Source of the DNA: Laccaria trichodermophora
Taxonomy: Eukaryota; Basidiomycota; Agaricomycetes; Agaricales; Hydnangiaceae
Direction: 5' to 3'
Length of the DNA stretch: 64,000 nucleotides
Assembly: GCA_018417955.1 (NCBI GenBank)
Contig: JACTVC010000004.1
Coordinates: 2,852,001-2,916,000, forward strand
Below, piece by piece: positions 12,777 through 25,936 of this stretch (its first letter is position 1; each line of letters begins with the position of its first letter). Below the pieces are notes generated by a model. It searched no databases. It saw nothing but the letters and a program-made list of their open reading frames with translations, and had not been told where the DNA came from. The translations under genes and the position numbers were made by a program.

Positions 12777-13301
12777 TGTTTCTTGAGTGGGGCTGAGTGG
12801 GGCTGAGCGGGCCTATGAGCGGGCCTATGAGCGGGCATTCACTATGACCTTGGAACATTTTTTCATTATGCTTGACGATTATGCTCATTGTACATATTTA
12901 CGACACTAATTTAGATACACATAAGGTTGTGGGTGCAATATATACTTCAAAAATGACATTTGGTGAATTTCAGACTGTGCCGCAGGTTCAGAGGTGTCAA
13001 CTTTTTGTGAATGTGGAATCGAAGATGAGTAACTTCTATTGTCTTCGACACTGATTACGAAAGGTCAACAATGAGAACCTCTCCCATAGCTACCAAACAT
13101 TTCCAGGTTAATCTTCGCAGCAATTGTTCAAATAAGTTTTGGAGATGTGCTTGACGTTCTTATTGTTCAGCATTATCATATTAAGTTGATCAATATTTTA
13201 CGCATGTTTAATTGTTTTCTTATTTTACATGTATTTACAATTGTGGAGGTACCTTTGTCTCAAGCACAGATTAGGCCCTGTCTCAAGTGTCACTTATTCC
13301 A
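12777..13301. other. Intergenic, short G-rich tandem repeat
   Basis: Just after the Spt5-like stop, tggggctgag occurs twice and gcgggcctatga twice in tandem (12787-12836). The rest is A+T-rich and has no supported gene. Confidence 0.5.
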
Positions 13302-13799
13302 CCTTGGTGAGATAATTTTTGTTTGTTCTTCTCCACGTTGACTAACAATTCTGATTTGGGCCAAACAGCTTTCCTTTCCTCCACCACCTCTGCGCTTGTC
13401 GTCTCAGCCGTTATGCAAGCCTAAGCCATGCAAATCAATTTGGTCTGTGATCCTTCACTTCCATTTGCAAATGAAGTCTCATAACAATATATTACATCCC
13501 ATAGAACTCAAAGTGATGAACTTTGGCAATGGGTGCAATTCCAATTCAATTTTTGGTGTTCCGGGGATTGCTTTCATGAGGAAGTCTTCTCATGTAAGTT
13601 TTCTATGTGTTCTCACTGTCCTGAACCCCTGTTTATCTTGCTCCAGGCTTTGTGTTGATCCGTTCTTTGATTTTTCGACATCCGCGGATTGCTATCACGT
13701 GGCATGCCACCTGTTCCTCCAACCTCACCTCTGGATTGGCCTGACACAATGTATCGCTTTCCGGAAAATGCAGTGCTGCCACTGTGTCTTCGGCTTACT

Positions 13800-14960
13800 T
13801 CATTCTCGGCCATCACTACATGGCAGCATGCAGTGCTGCTTGCTGTTTTCTTTCCGTCACTCCAACTCTATGGTTCGAACTCAATTTTTTGAGTTCTGGC
13901 AATCGCCCTCACGTCGCTTGATATTTGCACATCCCTACCCATTCACCCAATCGATTTCCTCTGTTCTTTCCCTCATTCGGCCTTCGCTATGTGGCGAAAA
14001 TAGTTCTCTTGTTACTTTGTTTGTGTCGCTCCTCCCCACAATTTAAATTCGATTTTTCGAGTTCCGGCGATCGCCCTCCCGCCACAGGCTTTCTACACAA
14101 CGTTACCCGTACATCTGATCGATTTCCTTCATTCTTGGCCATCGCTACATGGCAGCACATAGTGCTGCTTGTCATTTTCTTTCTGTGACTCCAACCCTAC
14201 GGTTCAAACTTGATTTTTCGAGTTCCGGCGATTGCCCTCACGCCGCAGGCTTTCTACACAACCCTACCCATACATCTGATTGATTTACTTCATTCTTGGC
14301 CATCGCTACATGACGGCACGTAGTGCTGCTTGTCGCTTTCTTTCCGTCACTCCAACTCTATGGTTCAAACTCAATTTTTCGAGTTCCGGCAATCGCCCCT
14401 ACCCATACTCCTGATCTATTTCCTCCGTTCTTTCCTTCATTCGGCCTTCGCTATGTGACGAATATAGTTCTCTTGTCACTTTGTTTGCATCGCTCTTCCC
14501 CACAATTTAAACTCAATTTTTCGAGTTCCGGCAGTCGCCCTCCTGTCACAGGCTTTCTACACAACGCTACCCATACATCTGATCGATTTACTTCATTCTT
14601 GGCCATCGCTACATGGCAGCACATAGTGCTGCTTGTCGTTTTCTTTCCGTCACTCCGACCCCACGGTTCAAACTCGATTTTTCAAGTTCCGGTGATCGCC
14701 CTCACACCGCTTAATATTTGCACATCCCTACCCATACACCCAATCGATTTTCTCCATTCTTTCCCTCATTCGGCCTTCGCTATGGGGCAGGATATAGTTC
14801 TCTTGTCACTCCTCCCCACGGTTTAACTCGATTTTTCGAGTTCCGGTGATCGCCCTCACGCCGCTGGATTTCTACGCATACGTGGCAGCACATAGCTTTG
14901 CGTCGCAAGTTCAAACTCGATTTTTTGAGTTTTGGTCACCACCCTCATGCCGCTCAATAC
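13800..14960. repeat. Hairpin-rich tandem array (copy 1)
   Basis: Units of about 150-165 bp carry the self-complementary motif AACTCGATTTTTCGAGTT or variants, followed by CCGGCGATCGCCCTC (itself containing palindromic GGCGATCGCC). They alternate with a second palindrome GCAGCAC-n3-GTGCTGC. Copies start near 14043, 14208, 14369, 14510, 14671, 14824 and 14913. The open frames through it are not conserved as protein and no gene is supported. Confidence 0.8.
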
Positions 14961-15846
14961 GTACAGATCCCTAACCACATTTCCTTCATTGTTTGCCGCT
15001 CATACATGCTTCGAGTTCGATTCTTTTGAGGCCAGCTCACTTTCTACATGTCGCTGTGTTGCGGTCTGGCAATCGCTCCCACACCGCCATCGTCTTCCAT
15101 GCATGTATAAAGCTTTATGAATTCTTCATTCTTTGACTAATAGTCTTTCTAGATTTGCTTCTGCGGAGAATGACTACAATGCTGCACGGTTTATTATCCC
15201 TGCATCCCCCCGTGATCGCAAACGATGTACGTTGTTTTATATATCCACGCTCAACAACTCATTCATTTGGCATCTGAATAGACTATTCGACGAATGCGCC
15301 TTTTCACCGTGGGAAACCCTCTTCAGTCCTCAAACAGGTCCGCCCCGTTCTGTGACAAATAGTCTGTTTGCGCCAATGCGTGCAAGTCGTCTTCAAGCAT
15401 TTCCTAAGCCCTCCAGGCCCACGCTTTTCTTTGTTGTAAATAGTACCCCTTCACGTCAGTAGTCAGTAAAACACGGAACACTAAACCACGTCTGGCTGTT
15501 GCATGAAAATTGCAATGGCCAGACATTTTTAATTGAAATGAGCTCCCTGCGGGGAGGCGAAACTATGATCTGACATTGTACACTTTTTTGAACTTATCCT
15601 TCAATTTTCGCTTGGTCTGCCTTTTTTCCGACAGCCTGGCCACTCCCATCCACCCAACGTCCCTGTTTTTGGGGTCAGAACAAATACTTCTTGTCTTCTA
15701 CCCTCACAAAGACACCCGGGAACTCTACTTCAGATGCACCATCGTTTCGGAGAACAACGTGCGACGATATGACGGGAAAATGGTATATCAAAAGAATGTA
15801 TGTATCTCAAAAGCAAACTTGCATCCCACCCATCCGGAAAACTCAG
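14961..15846. other. Spacer downstream of fungalysin copy 1
   Basis: Duplicated at about 29340-30164 with small indels. No gene is supported on either strand. It holds the 3' flank of the protease gene. Confidence 0.5.
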
Positions 15847-18198
15847 CTAACACCCCGCAGGAAGCGTCGCATCATCCACAAACTTCGCAGTCGCCTTCAA
15901 CCCAAGTCCACGACTCGCAAACGCCTTGGCAATAATACACTTATTCGCGCCGTTGAACCTATTCTGATCAGCTTGAATTATCGCGTCGCGTGCTTGTATA
16001 ACTGGACGGAACGCGTCAAAACAAAAATAAAAAAAGGAGACGGAAATGAAAGGAACATACATGTCGGATTACAAGGCTGAATAGCAAGCGCATCCATCAT
16101 AACCCTCATAAACACCACATTCCCCTCCTTCGCATTCGCATCCGTCAACTTATTACTCGAAAACCCGTGCGCAGCTACAAGCGCCGCATACACCTGATGC
16201 AACATATTAGCCCACACCTCCCCAATATCATGCACCTCCGTGAGCTTCTGCAAACTCGAATAGCGAAGGGGGTTGGTGGTTGCTGAAGTCGAGTAGGGGA
16301 AGGAGCGGATGCCTTTGGTGCGGGAGGAGACGTATTGGCCTACTATGAAGTCTTTTGTGGTCGCGGAGGATTGGGCCATCCAGCTGGTGGGAGGGAGGGG
16401 TGGGGGTTAGTGAGGTGTTTGAGGAAGAGGAGAAGAGGGGAGGCAAGAAACGTACTCGGCCATAGCATCACTCCACCCCTCACCCATCCCACCCGACTCT
16501 GTAGTCTGCAAGCACCGCCCTGTCCCACCACCCGTCATACGGTTAGTAATCCCATGCGTCATCTCATGGATAACAATATCGTTCTCCATCGTTCCATCAC
16601 GGCGCGGCTAAAAGATCACGACGCTAAATCAGTGAGACTGAAAACCGTGGGGGAAAAAAAGAGACCGACGTTGGTAAGTGTCCAGATGAACATCCTACAT
16701 TGACCCGATTGTCCACTACCACCCATCCATCATCAGCTCACCTTCCCAAAAACACAAAGAAAAAAGGAAGAAAGAAAGCAACTCACTCAGGCGGCGTAGC
16801 GAAATTCGCATTATTAACCCCCGACGCATCCTGAACACTCATCAAAACCCTATCCCCCTCCTTTCCCCCCTTCCCAAGGTTACTCTGCTGAAAGTTAAAC
16901 GCCTTTTCCGTAAACCCATACCGATACGCAAAGTCATGCATAGTATTAATAATATAAAACGTGTTTGTCTTTGCGGCGTCGATGTTGGATTGTGTGGTTG
17001 GATCTTGGGTGTCTGTGTAGACTCTGTTGAAGTTGAGGCCGGAGGAGGTTTGGGTGGATGTGGCGGTTTGGGAGGATTTGAATGATATGACGTTGTTTCC
17101 GCTAAAGGGGGGTGTGGGATAAGAGGGAGAGGAAGGGGGAGGAAGGGGGACGTACACTGTCGTTGTCGAGTTTCCCGAACTGGTGTTATGCCATCCCAAA
17201 GGGGAGGATTGGAGGTCTTGTGGATCGCGCAGCGTTTCGAGGCCTTCTGGGAAGGTTTGTTTGGTAATAGGGAGAACGGTGTACTGCGTTGTGTAAGGGT
17301 GGAATACCACAACAAGAAAAGAAAAAAAGAACATACAGAAGCATGAGCCACAAAATCAGTAACGCTGATCAACTCCCCACTATGTCCATCAATGAACGCC
17401 TCTTACCACGCATCGGTCTCCTCGTTCCGGATTTGAAGGACGTGCGTGAGGGCGACGGAGCCGCCGGGTTTGACGAGGTATTCGAGTGTTGGCTCTAGGC
17501 CGTTGTGTTTTCCCTCTAATGAGGATTCGACGGCGGGGAGGGCGGATTTCCAGGTTATGGAGGGGGTGGAGGGGGCAATTTTGGCTGGATGGTGATGGTA
17601 AGGCATGATGAGAAGGAGGGAGGGATACGGTACCTGTGTTGGGATCGACAAAGGAGGAGCCGTACGAAACGACTTTGTCACCGTGGAAAGCGACGTTGGC
17701 GACTGCGTTGGCGAATGGGACTCCGTTCTGAGATGAAGATAGGTTAGTGAATCTCAGAGATAACACAGGGTGACACGTACATAAGACTGCTTGATGTACG
17801 CAAACTTGGCTTCGCCCTCCGTATACCCAGACTTCCAAGCCATATGCGTGGGATCGACACCGGTGGATGAGATGAAAGACATGGCGGACTCGTTGAGTGG
17901 TTTACTGGATCCAGTAAAGGATGAAGAGGAGGGTGCACCGTCCGCGCCGTACGTCTATCAATCAACCGCACGCGTCAGTATGAAAAAAAGAATAATAGGA
18001 GTAGTAGCAAAGGGAACAGACCTTGAACGTATTCTTGGGATGATACACCTCGAGTTTTAACCCCCTCCCAACATGCCTAACCCTTTGAGTCGCGTGCTTT
18101 GAAAAAGAGGGATAAGGGGTCGCCTGGACCGAGGAGATGGTTGCGAGAAGGACGGTGACGAGGAGAGGAAGGAAAGACTTTTGAACTGAGAAAGCCAT
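15847..18198 (-). CDS. Fungalysin, extracellular M36 metalloprotease (copy 1)
   Basis: Secreted zinc endopeptidase that digests protein outside the cell. Ten exons on the minus strand (18198-18022, 17954-17781, 17727-17634, 17584-17337, 17283-17156, 17101-16787, 16715-16670, 16607-16456, 16383-16061, 16001-15847) join to 603 residues, the usual family length. A signal peptide opens the protein ([19 protein letters not shown]). An FTP-type propeptide follows, with [20 protein letters not shown] and [13 protein letters not shown]. The catalytic domain carries [16 protein letters not shown] (HExxH zinc site) and [12 protein letters not shown], whose Glu is the third zinc ligand. All expected catalytic residues are present. 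A second full-length copy lies at 30165-32515. Very confident. Confidence 0.95.
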
Positions 18199-18700
18199 TG
18201 TCTAAATGGTATCAACTAATAGTGGCACGACCTGAGCGTGTTAAGAATGACGGAGTGGGGAATAGAGAAGGAAAGGAAAGGAAAGATGAGTGGAGACAAG
18301 GATAGTCGAGGTCCTTACAAGAACCACCCGGGCTTGGCTCATCGTGAACTTGTGGAAGCTAAGAGTGTCGTTCATGGGAAACACAGCAAAACCCGGCATG
18401 GCTTTGACTTTGGCTTACAATCACCTCACGTCGTCTCGAAATATTCACAACATCGGTGCCACTCATCTTTATTCAATCGTTGACAGCTGAATCTACGTAG
18501 TGACTCTAAGTACTATCATATAACCATCCCAGCAACCACGCAGAATATCAGTATTCCCTAGTTGTGCTAATGCGTCGGTACCCGACGTTCATACTAAAAT
18601 CATCACTTCCGAATCGACCACTCCCACTCGTGACGCGGACCTTCTGTTCCCCAAACCCATCCTTCAACCCTTCACATCACAGTAATGCAGCGGCGTGTCG
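18199..18700. other. Promoter side of fungalysin copy 1 and duplication edge
   Basis: This is the upstream region of the minus-strand protease. Similarity to the upstream region of copy 2 (32516-32860) persists to about 18495, including tggctcatcgtgaacttgtg. Beyond that, gcgtcggtaccc and its flank (about 18505-18600) recur at about 34848-34920. Confidence 0.5.
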
Positions 18701-18719
18701 TCACTAACAAAAGGGCCAT

Positions 18720-18990
18720 GGTAGCCTACGCCAAGTTCAAGCTGCCCACGCAAAAGGCGGTCTTCAGTGCACTCGTAACGACATCGTGATCATCGAGAAA
18801 GTTGACGTTGAGATGGAACGTGGACACGTTTGTGAGGTGTGCGCGTTTGGCGTAGCGGAATTGGGGAACGTAGAGTTCCGCGAATGTGACGATTTTGCAC
18901 GGGTGGAAGAGTTGTTGGCCTGGGAACGGAGAGGGAGAGGGAGGGGTGAGGTAAAGGAAAATGTACACGACGTCAGGGGCACATACCATG
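18720..18990 (-). pseudogene. Possible gene fragment
   Basis: A minus-strand frame contains HPCKIVTFAELYVPQFRYAK and FHLNVNFLDDHDVVTSAL, which read more like protein than chance. I recognise no family and see no flanking exons that complete it. It may be part of the decayed gene material that continues to 20.7 kb. Confidence 0.25.
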
Positions 18991-19079
18991 CTTTCCGCTC
19001 CCTTTCTCTACACCACATGCTCGTCTATCCACTCGCTTCCCTCAACGACCACCTTGTTCGAATCATTTAGCGTTGTCGA

Positions 19080-20740
19080 CATCTGATTGATGGTGGACAA
19101 TCACAGTAAGCGTTCACAAAACTCGTCAATGTGTTGTTAACGACTTACCGGCATACATCCTCGACTTCTCGAGCATACGTCGCGTCTCTTGAAGGCGCCA
19201 ACGCTGATGGCTTCGTGTACGGCAATCCCAATCGAATGGGCGATGTTGGCGGCTATCGTGGTTGTGGTCAGAGGTAAGTCACTCTCGTCACACGTTACAC
19301 GTTGACGTCGTGCTCACCGTTTCCCACAGCCACAACGCCCATCATCCAACTTCAGACACAACTCAGGTCAGTTGATGTCTATCGAGATTCATGTCGACGA
19401 CTTACTTTTGTAGGTTACGATGGGTAGATGCTATAAGACACAGGTAAGTGAGCAGTTTAAACGCGGAACGACGTCGACGAACCTTTTCAGGGTCTCAACG
19501 ATGGCCCAGGCCGCTCGTTAAGCGGAAGACGCGACTAACGCTCTTGGGTACAAGTATTCAGGTGAGTAAAGACTGAACACTCGAGGTGAAGTGAACGAGA
19601 CTGACGTACCTTTTGCAGAACCGACATATTCACGACCTTTACACCTTCCAACGCGTATTCCGCCCATCCAAGCTATACGTCACGAAGCGGTAGTCGAGGT
19701 TGCGTGTTAACGATGCGGACAAGTCGATGATGGGGAACCTGAGGGGCAAGAGCAGCGTGGTAAGTAAGCCGGATGCAGCACTCGCGTCAACGAAAACTTA
19801 CCGTGGTCATCAGCAGCGTCACCACGAGTCTGCATATAAGCAAAGGTGAGCGAAGCGTTGGCTATGACGGAACAGACGTTGACATACCTGGTTGCCATTT
19901 AGCATTCCGTCTTGAAGGAGGGGCTTAAAAACTCGATACGCAACGTCAACATCAGCGACCACGGACGACGGACGACGAGCAGACGACTTACCAGCGTGAC
20001 AACAACGATTGGAGGACGAGGAGGAGAAGGGAGTGGACGTTGACAACGATTGGAGAAGAGAGGGGGGAGGAGAACGTATGTAAGTGGGTGCTGATGAAAG
20101 ATATTGGACTGACCACCCCGTCTTTATAGCTCTTCTCGCTTGGCGGTAAATAGCCGGGTTGTGACGTGACGCAACATTTTTATGCAAGCAGGGTCTCTTT
20201 TCGTGCAGGGTTCAGATCCTAGCAACTGGGCACGGAGGAAAACAATCTTTTCGTAAGTTTCGTATCTACCCATTCCATTGGTTTCTTAATTCACTCCGGC
20301 CTCGTCTGGTGTACTTTTTCATTAGGGTATCACTTGAAGTACATTCAATTCATTTGTGAAAGAAGTACCGACTAACGCTCACAGATAGATATCTTCATTA
20401 TGCGGGATCGCTCCCGTTTGCAAAAGGCGCAGAACGCTTGAAGGAAATACAGGCCAAGTACAGTACGTACATACATCAGACCCTTGATGAACAATTTTCT
20501 GACAGTTGAATGTTCAGAACGCCGTTTTTCAATTCGGAATCGCGAGAGGAGAATGAGGACGCGTTCGGCGGCCATCTACATTCGAATGAATCGACGCGCT
20601 TTGGTACTTCCTAGCCAAGTGAGTGTTATCATAATTCTATGACACAAAGAGTAAATTCTCGATGCTTCCTTTATCGCAGAAACATGAAAGCGTATCATAA
20701 ACCCATGGTGAATTCGGACGATAAGTACTTTGGTGAGCAC
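19080..20740. pseudogene. Decayed multi-exon gene material
   Basis: The stretch is punctuated by repeated good donors and acceptors at exon-like spacing. Examples are ggtaagtcac...cccacag near 19273-19330, ggtaagtgag...tttcag near 19442-19489, and ggtgagtaaag...ttgcag near 19560-19618. The intervening pieces are only 30-70 bp and contain stops, so no continuous protein results. A later block (20385-20740) has the same look. I could not recognise the ancestral family. Confidence 0.4.
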
Positions 20741-20779
20741 ACACCCCCACTCACAAACTTCTTACACCAGAACTTCTGA

Positions 20780-22270
20780 TATCACAAGTGCAGGGACGCC
20801 GGGGATACTACCCAAATAGACCCCTGACACGTCAAGATGGAATTTCCGTGTGTGCGGTTCAAGCGCGATGAAGAATCGGGGAAGGAGGAGCATATCCTTA
20901 CTCATTCAAATTGTTCGGAAGGTACGTCCACTGTGCTCTGTTGATGTTTCAAATCATTTATACTACTAAGGAATTATACAAAGATATGTGAGATATTGTC
21001 GTGTTCATCCAGCATAACTGCAAATGGAGCAATGTAAGGAATGGTACGAAATGCAGGAAACAACGCGCCCGCCGTGATATTCTGCTAACGGAGAGTTACG
21101 GGTATCCATGCACGCAGATAGCATTGTTCTAAAGAAGACCCTGACGTGTAACAGCGTCAGTTTCGCTAATTCGTTTTCAAGCGCGATGGATACGGAATTG
21201 GGGGAGGGGGAGGAAGGTATAATTACATGATGTTCTCCTGTGCCCGACTGTACTTATTTATTGTTGAGAAGTGTTGAATACATTTAGAAGTATATATGCA
21301 AGCTACACCTAGACGAAAATGATGCATTACGGATGGAGGGACTTAGAGGGCAGTTCGGAATACTGGTACGTTGCGCGCTGCACGCTGGTATCTTCCATTG
21401 ACAAAAGTTCTGGAAAGTCAGGTCCATACTTGGCAGGGTTTTGAAGAGGACCCTGACACGTAGAACTGTAAGCTTCACGAGGTTGTTTCAGGTGAGATGG
21501 TGAAATTAGATTCAGGGGAGGAGGAGATCATCCTCCTCACTTTGAATGTTTTCGCTACACTGTGCTCGTTCGTCGTTGTGAAGCGTTTACAATATGTAGG
21601 TATGCGCCTATGAGTCGTAGCTTGATAGAAATTGTACACTATGAATATAGGAAGGTAGAAATGCAAGGGACTTGAATGGGCGCGGCAATTCCGTGCTCAC
21701 ATCTTCCACTGGCAAAAGTTCTCAAAGTCCAGGCACAGGGTTGGCGGGGTTCTGAGGAAGACCCTGATGCATAAAACTGCTCGTCTTGAGAACGTGTTTC
21801 AAGCGTAATGAAGGAATTAGAATCGGGGGAGGAGGAGATCATCCTTCTCACAATGGATATCTGCAATTCCGCACACTCGTTCATTGCTTGAATATGTCAA
21901 GGACATATAGTAATTTGCATATGAGTTGCAAATGGTATAAATTGTACACTACGAATAGGGAAAGGTAGAGAATTGTACGGAATGCAGGGGATGATGGGCA
22001 CAGCGCACCCAGTTTAATACCTTCCGCTGGCGAAAGTGCTGGAAATTCAGGTACAGGGATTACAGGGTTCCGAAAAAGAACCTGATGGATAGAAAGGTTT
22101 ATTTTACGGATGCGTTCCAAGCGCGATGGAGAATCGGCGTGTCTATTCTCTTTCAGTCATTTTTGTGCGACCGTCATCCTAGACAGTAATTTATATTGTG
22201 AATAACTACGTAAAACATGAGGGTACACAAGTAGATCAAAGGGAAGGTAGGGGAAACAAAATGGGAGAAG
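20780..22270. repeat. Five diverged tandem repeats of about 315 bp
   Basis: Anchor phrases recur at even spacing. The phrase ttcaagcgcgatg (with variants) is at about 20859, 21178, 21487, 21799 and 22118, steps of 319, 309, 312 and 319. Each is preceded by a block like gaagaccctgac-gt and followed by aatcgggggaggaggag. Four of the five end in a short AT-rich stretch. No coding frame is shared between units. Confidence 0.75.
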
Positions 22271-23415
22271 AGCCGTGTTTGTAGGGCATATCCCCGCTTC
22301 AATCTTGCGCTACACAAAACACCCAGACTTCAAGACACGTGTAGTTGGATAATATATTCAACTGACACTGCAACATGAGTGGCTGATTGTATGGGACTGT
22401 TCTAAAAAAGCTATAGGAGTGCACAGTCACGAACGATGAGGAGACTGTAGACATGGTGATGTGGTATCCTCAGGTTTCCACTCATACAAGCGTCCCCGTC
22501 TCCATGTGCTAAATTTCTAAATGTAAGAGATAAAAAATTGGGATTGACAGGCAAGAATGGTCTCAAATGTACACACCAGGTGGCGATAGCTGACAACTTA
22601 TCTCCCAGGAAGTTTCAACATGTGTCGAGTTGAGAGGTGTTTGCAAGACGTCCACCGTAAACCTAAAAACAAGGTGCATGACATAATTTTGTTTCCTCCA
22701 GAGCAAATACATACTCGATTGCCATAGATCATCCTTGACAACAAAATACCCACTAGATTTGCATGGCAGCTGGGCCTGGAGAGTAGAAGTTATGGTAAGT
22801 ATGGTGAAATATGGAAGACACATTGAATTAGATACGAAGCGCATGCATTTTTCGGAGTAGCTGGAAAAAACATGGTGATGAGAGCATCGTGACTAGCTAT
22901 ACAGTCATCTGGGATTTACTTACCACAAGTGCAGGGGGAAAGACTTATATCCTGGAAAAATTGAACGTGGTACATAAGCAGAGTTAGCAAGGGCAAGAAG
23001 TCGAGCGGTGAGGGGGGGGGAGGAATGGGGGGAAAGCCTGAGCTGCCAAAAATCGAACACACAAAGTTTGATAGCTCCGGATTCTTGATTCAAGGTGCAT
23101 GTTCCTAGAATATTCTCCCGATCACTCTATTCCTGGAATGTTGGTGCAAGCAAGGTCCCCGTGCATTGTTTGTCGGCTGGATACTTCCGGCCAAGTCACA
23201 CCAAAATACTTACTCACACTAAGCTTCGTTGATTTTCCTTGGCACCCAGAGGTATAAGTAGATTCGAAAATATGTGAATGCGCACCCTTCCCCTTGCCTC
23301 CTTTATGCTCCTACGCTGCCCGGCTCTCGTCTGCATTGTCAAGTAACTTGTTGCTTGGCCATTTGTTGTCACACTTTCTCTCATCATCGCCATCCAGTCA
23401 GAGGTTGTTGTTATC
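22271..23415. other. Intergenic, nothing recognised
   Basis: No supported gene. A G-rich run with gggggggg is present near 23012. Short open frames on the minus strand have no splice context or recognisable motif. Confidence 0.4.
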
Positions 23416-25269
23416 CCTTGGTGAGATAATTTTTGTTTGTTCTTCTCCACGTTGACTAACAATTCTGTTTTGGGCCAAACAGCTTTCCTTTCCTCCAGCA
23501 CCTCTGCGCTTGTCATCTCAGCCGTTATGCAAGCCTAAGCCATGCAAATCAATTCAGTCTGTGATACTTCACTTCCATTCATAAATGAAGTCTCATAACA
23601 ATATATTACATCCCATAGAACTCGAAGTGACGAACTTTGGCAATGGGCGCAATTCCAATTTGATTTTTGGTGTTCCAGGGATTGCTTTCATGAGGAAGTC
23701 TTCTCATGTAAGTTTTCTATGTGTTCTCACTGTCCTGAACCCCCGTTTATCTTGCTCCAGGCTTTGTGTTGATCCGTTCTTTGATTTTTCGACATCCGCA
23801 GATTGCTATCATGCAGCATGCCACCTGATCCTCCAACCTCACCTCTGGATTGGCCTGCCACAATGTATCACTTTCTTGAAAATGCAGTTCTGCCGCTGTG
23901 TCTTCCCAACACCATTCTAAATCAATATTTGAATGTCCGGCAATCGCCTCATGATGCTACTGCATTTCCTTTCTACAACACATCGGCTCGTTGTTGTAAT
24001 TCGATTTTTCGAGTTCCAGCAATCACCCTCCTGCTACCCATCTTCCTAAACATTGTAAGCTTGTTCATACACCCATCTTTGTTCTTCTTTTCTCATATCA
24101 CCTTTAAGATTTACTCTTGGAATGGTTTTTGATTTTTCCCAAGTCTGGCCATGCTACGTGGCAGCACGTAGTGCTGCTTGTCGTTTTCTTTCTGTTACTC
24201 CAACCCCACAGTTCAAACTTGATTTTTCGAGTTCCGGCGATTGCCCTCACGCTGCAGGCTTTCGACACAACCCTCAATTGAATTCATTCTTGGCCATCAC
24301 TACATGGCAGCACGTAGTGCTGCTTGTTGTTTTCTTTCCATCACTCCAACCCCACAGCTCAAATTCATTTTTTGAGTTCCGGCGACACATATGTTAGTGA
24401 ACCTGTGCCTTACCCAATGGAGTAACCGGATGTGACAGCCGACCGTGCCACATGAACCCAGCCGGACCGGCCGCATTTCTACACTGTGCCTTACTAATGG
24501 TCGGGCCGTGATCATTACAATCACTCATCAGCTTGAGACGGCCGTTCCTCTCCCCGACGGGGACCTATCATGTGCAGAGGATGCATCTTGTCATCCGGCG
24601 GCGTCACTTGTGGCACACTGTAAATATACTATAATGACAAAACATAGTAGTTAATCACCATGCAGAGGATGCATACCGTGGCACACCTTGTAAATATACT
24701 ATAGTGATTAGTTTGTCTGGAGGCACAAGTTGCGCCCTCACCATTTTTCTCCCCAATGGGGACTTATCATGCAGAGGATGCATATTGTCCTCCGGTGGCA
24801 TCACTTGCAGTGCACCTTGTAAATGTACTACAGTGATTAGTTTTGTCTGGCAGCACAAGTTGTGGTGCACCCTGTAAATATAATATGATTATACATAGTG
24901 ATAGGGCTGCAGTCATCAGTTAAATGCCATGAATGTGAGCTATTACAACTGAAAAACATACAGGATGATCAATCACAGTAAGAGGCCTACTGCAGGGCAA
25001 TGAGATATTGTAAATTACCTTTGGCCTACATGTATCTCAATATCAAGTGAGTTATTTTTTGAACAGCAGGGCCCATTGATTGTTCCACAAACATCTGAGA
25101 ATTAAACAGTTCTTTCAGAACACAAGCAGCCTTCAATAACTATTGTATATATTATGGGTCCCACAAATACAGCTGAATATGATACACTGGTGGAGGACCT
25201 TCCAATAAAAACACATTACTTGTGCATAGGAGACACCTTTTTCTGATAGCTGTGCTGGTGCAACATATA

Positions 25270-25580
25270 TGTATATACTATGAAGCTCCATCAGAGCAGT
25301 GCAATTTTTCTTAGAGAAGACCCCAGCAGAGCAATGCAATTTTTTTGACAACTCCAGTGGAGCAATGCAATATTTTTAGAGAAGATCCCAATGGAATAAT
25401 GTAATTTTTTTTAACAACTCCGGCGGAGCAATACAATATTTTTTACAGAAGACCCCGGCGGAGCAATGCAATTTTTTTTAATGACTCCGGCGGAGCAATG
25501 CAATATTTTTTACAGAAGACCCCACTGGAGCAGTGCATTTTTTTCAATGACTATTGCGGAGCAATGCAATTTTTAACATG
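25270..25580. repeat. 34-36 bp minisatellite, left block (reverse orientation)
   Basis: About nine units of ctccggcggagcaatgcaat with an A/T-rich tail. The core CTCCG-G-CGGAG is self-complementary. The block is the reverse complement of the larger array at 27141-27826. Confidence 0.8.
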
Positions 25581-25936
25581 ATAGCCAAAGAATTTAAATC
25601 AATGAGGAGAGTGTCTGCTGGTAGCATAAAAGAAATTTGAAATGCTTAGGTGGAGGTCTAGAACAATATATATATATCATGAAGCTCTGTCAAAGAAGTG
25701 CAGTTTTTTAAAAAAGACTCCGGCGGAGATGTGCAAAATGATTCTGTCGAAGAAATGTAATGACTCTGTTGGAGCACTCCGGCAGAGTAGTGCTTTTTTT
25801 TTTGAGGCATTGAAAAAATCTTGTTTTGTACAGAGAACACTAGAATCAAATAGAAAGATGCATATGCACTAGTAAACAAGTGGCATTGCTGAGGTTAGAT
25901 TGCAGGGGGTCTGCAGCAATGAAATGCACCTTTCTG

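Larger units (their letters stand above)
13302..18495. repeat. Segmental duplication, copy 1 (repeat array plus fungalysin)
   Basis: The sequence starting ccttggtgagataattttt at 13302 reappears at 23416. The similarity resumes through a hairpin array, a spacer and the whole fungalysin gene, and ends near 18495 (its counterpart is near 32860). Both copies are in the same orientation. The array and lead-in differ by small indels and substitutions, while the protease exons are almost the same. This copy lacks the 4-kb insertion found in copy 2. Confidence 0.85.

Noticed and set aside
13396..14046. 216-codon open frame in the duplicated segment, with a shorter version at 23585
   Set aside because: It runs through hairpin repeats, is not kept to the same length or frame in the second copy, and has no family features.
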